A DNA stretch of 64,000 bases, from contig NZ_SJPR01000001.1 of NCBI RefSeq assembly GCF_007859955.1, positions 124,001 through 188,000 of the forward strand. The letters run 5' to 3'. The notes under the pieces are model-generated. The model saw only the letters and a program-made list of their open reading frames with translations. It was not told the DNA's origin and made no database searches. Both the position numbers and the translations under genes were made by a program. This DNA comes from Botrimarina colliarenosi. Its GTDB lineage: Bacteria; Planctomycetota; Planctomycetia; Pirellulales; Lacipirellulaceae. Position 1 is the stretch's first letter. Each line of letters begins with the position of its first letter. Positions 63,879-64,000 of this stretch are shown in pieces.

Positions 63879-64000
63879 TTACAGTCGGAATTGCGAGACC
63901 ATGCCGTTCAGCTCGGTCGCAAGCCGGGCGACTTCGACGCCAGCAGCCTTCGTGTCCGAAGCCGCGATGGCGGTCTGCCGCGCCCCTTGATCGACGCCGG
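63879..64000 (-). CDS. Methyl-accepting chemotaxis protein, C-terminal fragment
   Basis: Only the last 40 or so codons lie in the window. They end in VARLATELNGMVSQFRL and a TAA, which is the usual tail of a chemoreceptor (a run like A-L-A-x-x-L-x-x-x-V-x-x-F). The gene begins beyond position 64000. It precedes cheB and cheR on the same strand and is likely the receptor or one receptor of that cluster. Confidence 0.8.
   Translation of the reverse strand, partial: GVDQGARQTAIAASDTKAAGVEVARLATELNGMVSQFRL

Overview
The window is about 64 kb of GC-rich, gene-dense chromosome from a planctomycete. I infer Planctomycetota, order Pirellulales, possibly close to Lacipirellulaceae. The signs are proteins typical of that phylum: a TPR protein fused to two RNA polymerase alpha C-terminal domains, secretin-N-like proteins without a secretin barrel, a Ser/Thr kinase with zinc ribbons beside a PP2C phosphatase, an outer-membrane barrel of planctomycete type, a PEP-CTERM protein, excisionase-type HTH response regulators, weak or absent Shine-Dalgarno sites, and many intergenic palindromes. 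I see no plasmid, phage or insertion-sequence backbone, no rRNA operon and no CRISPR array. One tRNA gene, tRNA-Thr(CGT), is present.

Layout. 0-2.6 kb: a degenerate HD-GYP/PAS/GGDEF protein and a small partner. 2.9-11 kb: a membrane protein, gltX with its terminator, a VWA-domain protein, a long secretin-N repeat protein and a small hypothetical. 11-16.4 kb: a non-coding interval with a strong bidirectional terminator, rtcB, a soluble MCP-like sensor, a CPXCG zinc protein, PPK2 and a SMUG1-type uracil-DNA glycosylase. 16.4-19.3 kb (minus): DUF488, a toxin-antitoxin pair, mcsB and mcsA. 19.7-29.1 kb: trpE, yqgE, the kinase/PP2C pair, cysE, an ABC-2 permease and a LysM protein. 29.5-36.3 kb (minus): secDF, yajC and tgt in the classical order, the TPR-alphaCTD protein and tRNA-Thr. 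36.5-44.2 kb: an orphan membrane protein, metH, msrB/msrA, then a leader peptide, attenuator and DAHP synthase. 44.2-57 kb: two STN-like envelope proteins, glutamate dehydrogenase, a PEP-CTERM esterase, threonine aldolase, a peroxiredoxin, hisD, hisC, an outer-membrane barrel and tag. 57-64 kb: mnmG, a response regulator, histidine kinase and nucleosidase-like run, and a minus-strand chemotaxis cluster (cheR, cheB, end of an MCP).

Most genes are housekeeping (translation, tRNA modification, amino-acid synthesis, Sec export, methionine sulfoxide repair) mixed with signalling genes. Two observations stand out. First, a 27-codon ORF with 8 aromatic residues lies just upstream of an intrinsic terminator and DAHP synthase, with a possible antiterminator pairing. 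It looks like a transcription attenuator of aromatic amino-acid synthesis. Second, intergenic spaces, mostly at gene 3' ends, carry roughly ten different families of 70-160 bp imperfect palindromes. One family has seven copies and another four; several copies supply the stop codon of the adjacent gene, and a related stretch seems to have been absorbed into the mnmG reading frame.
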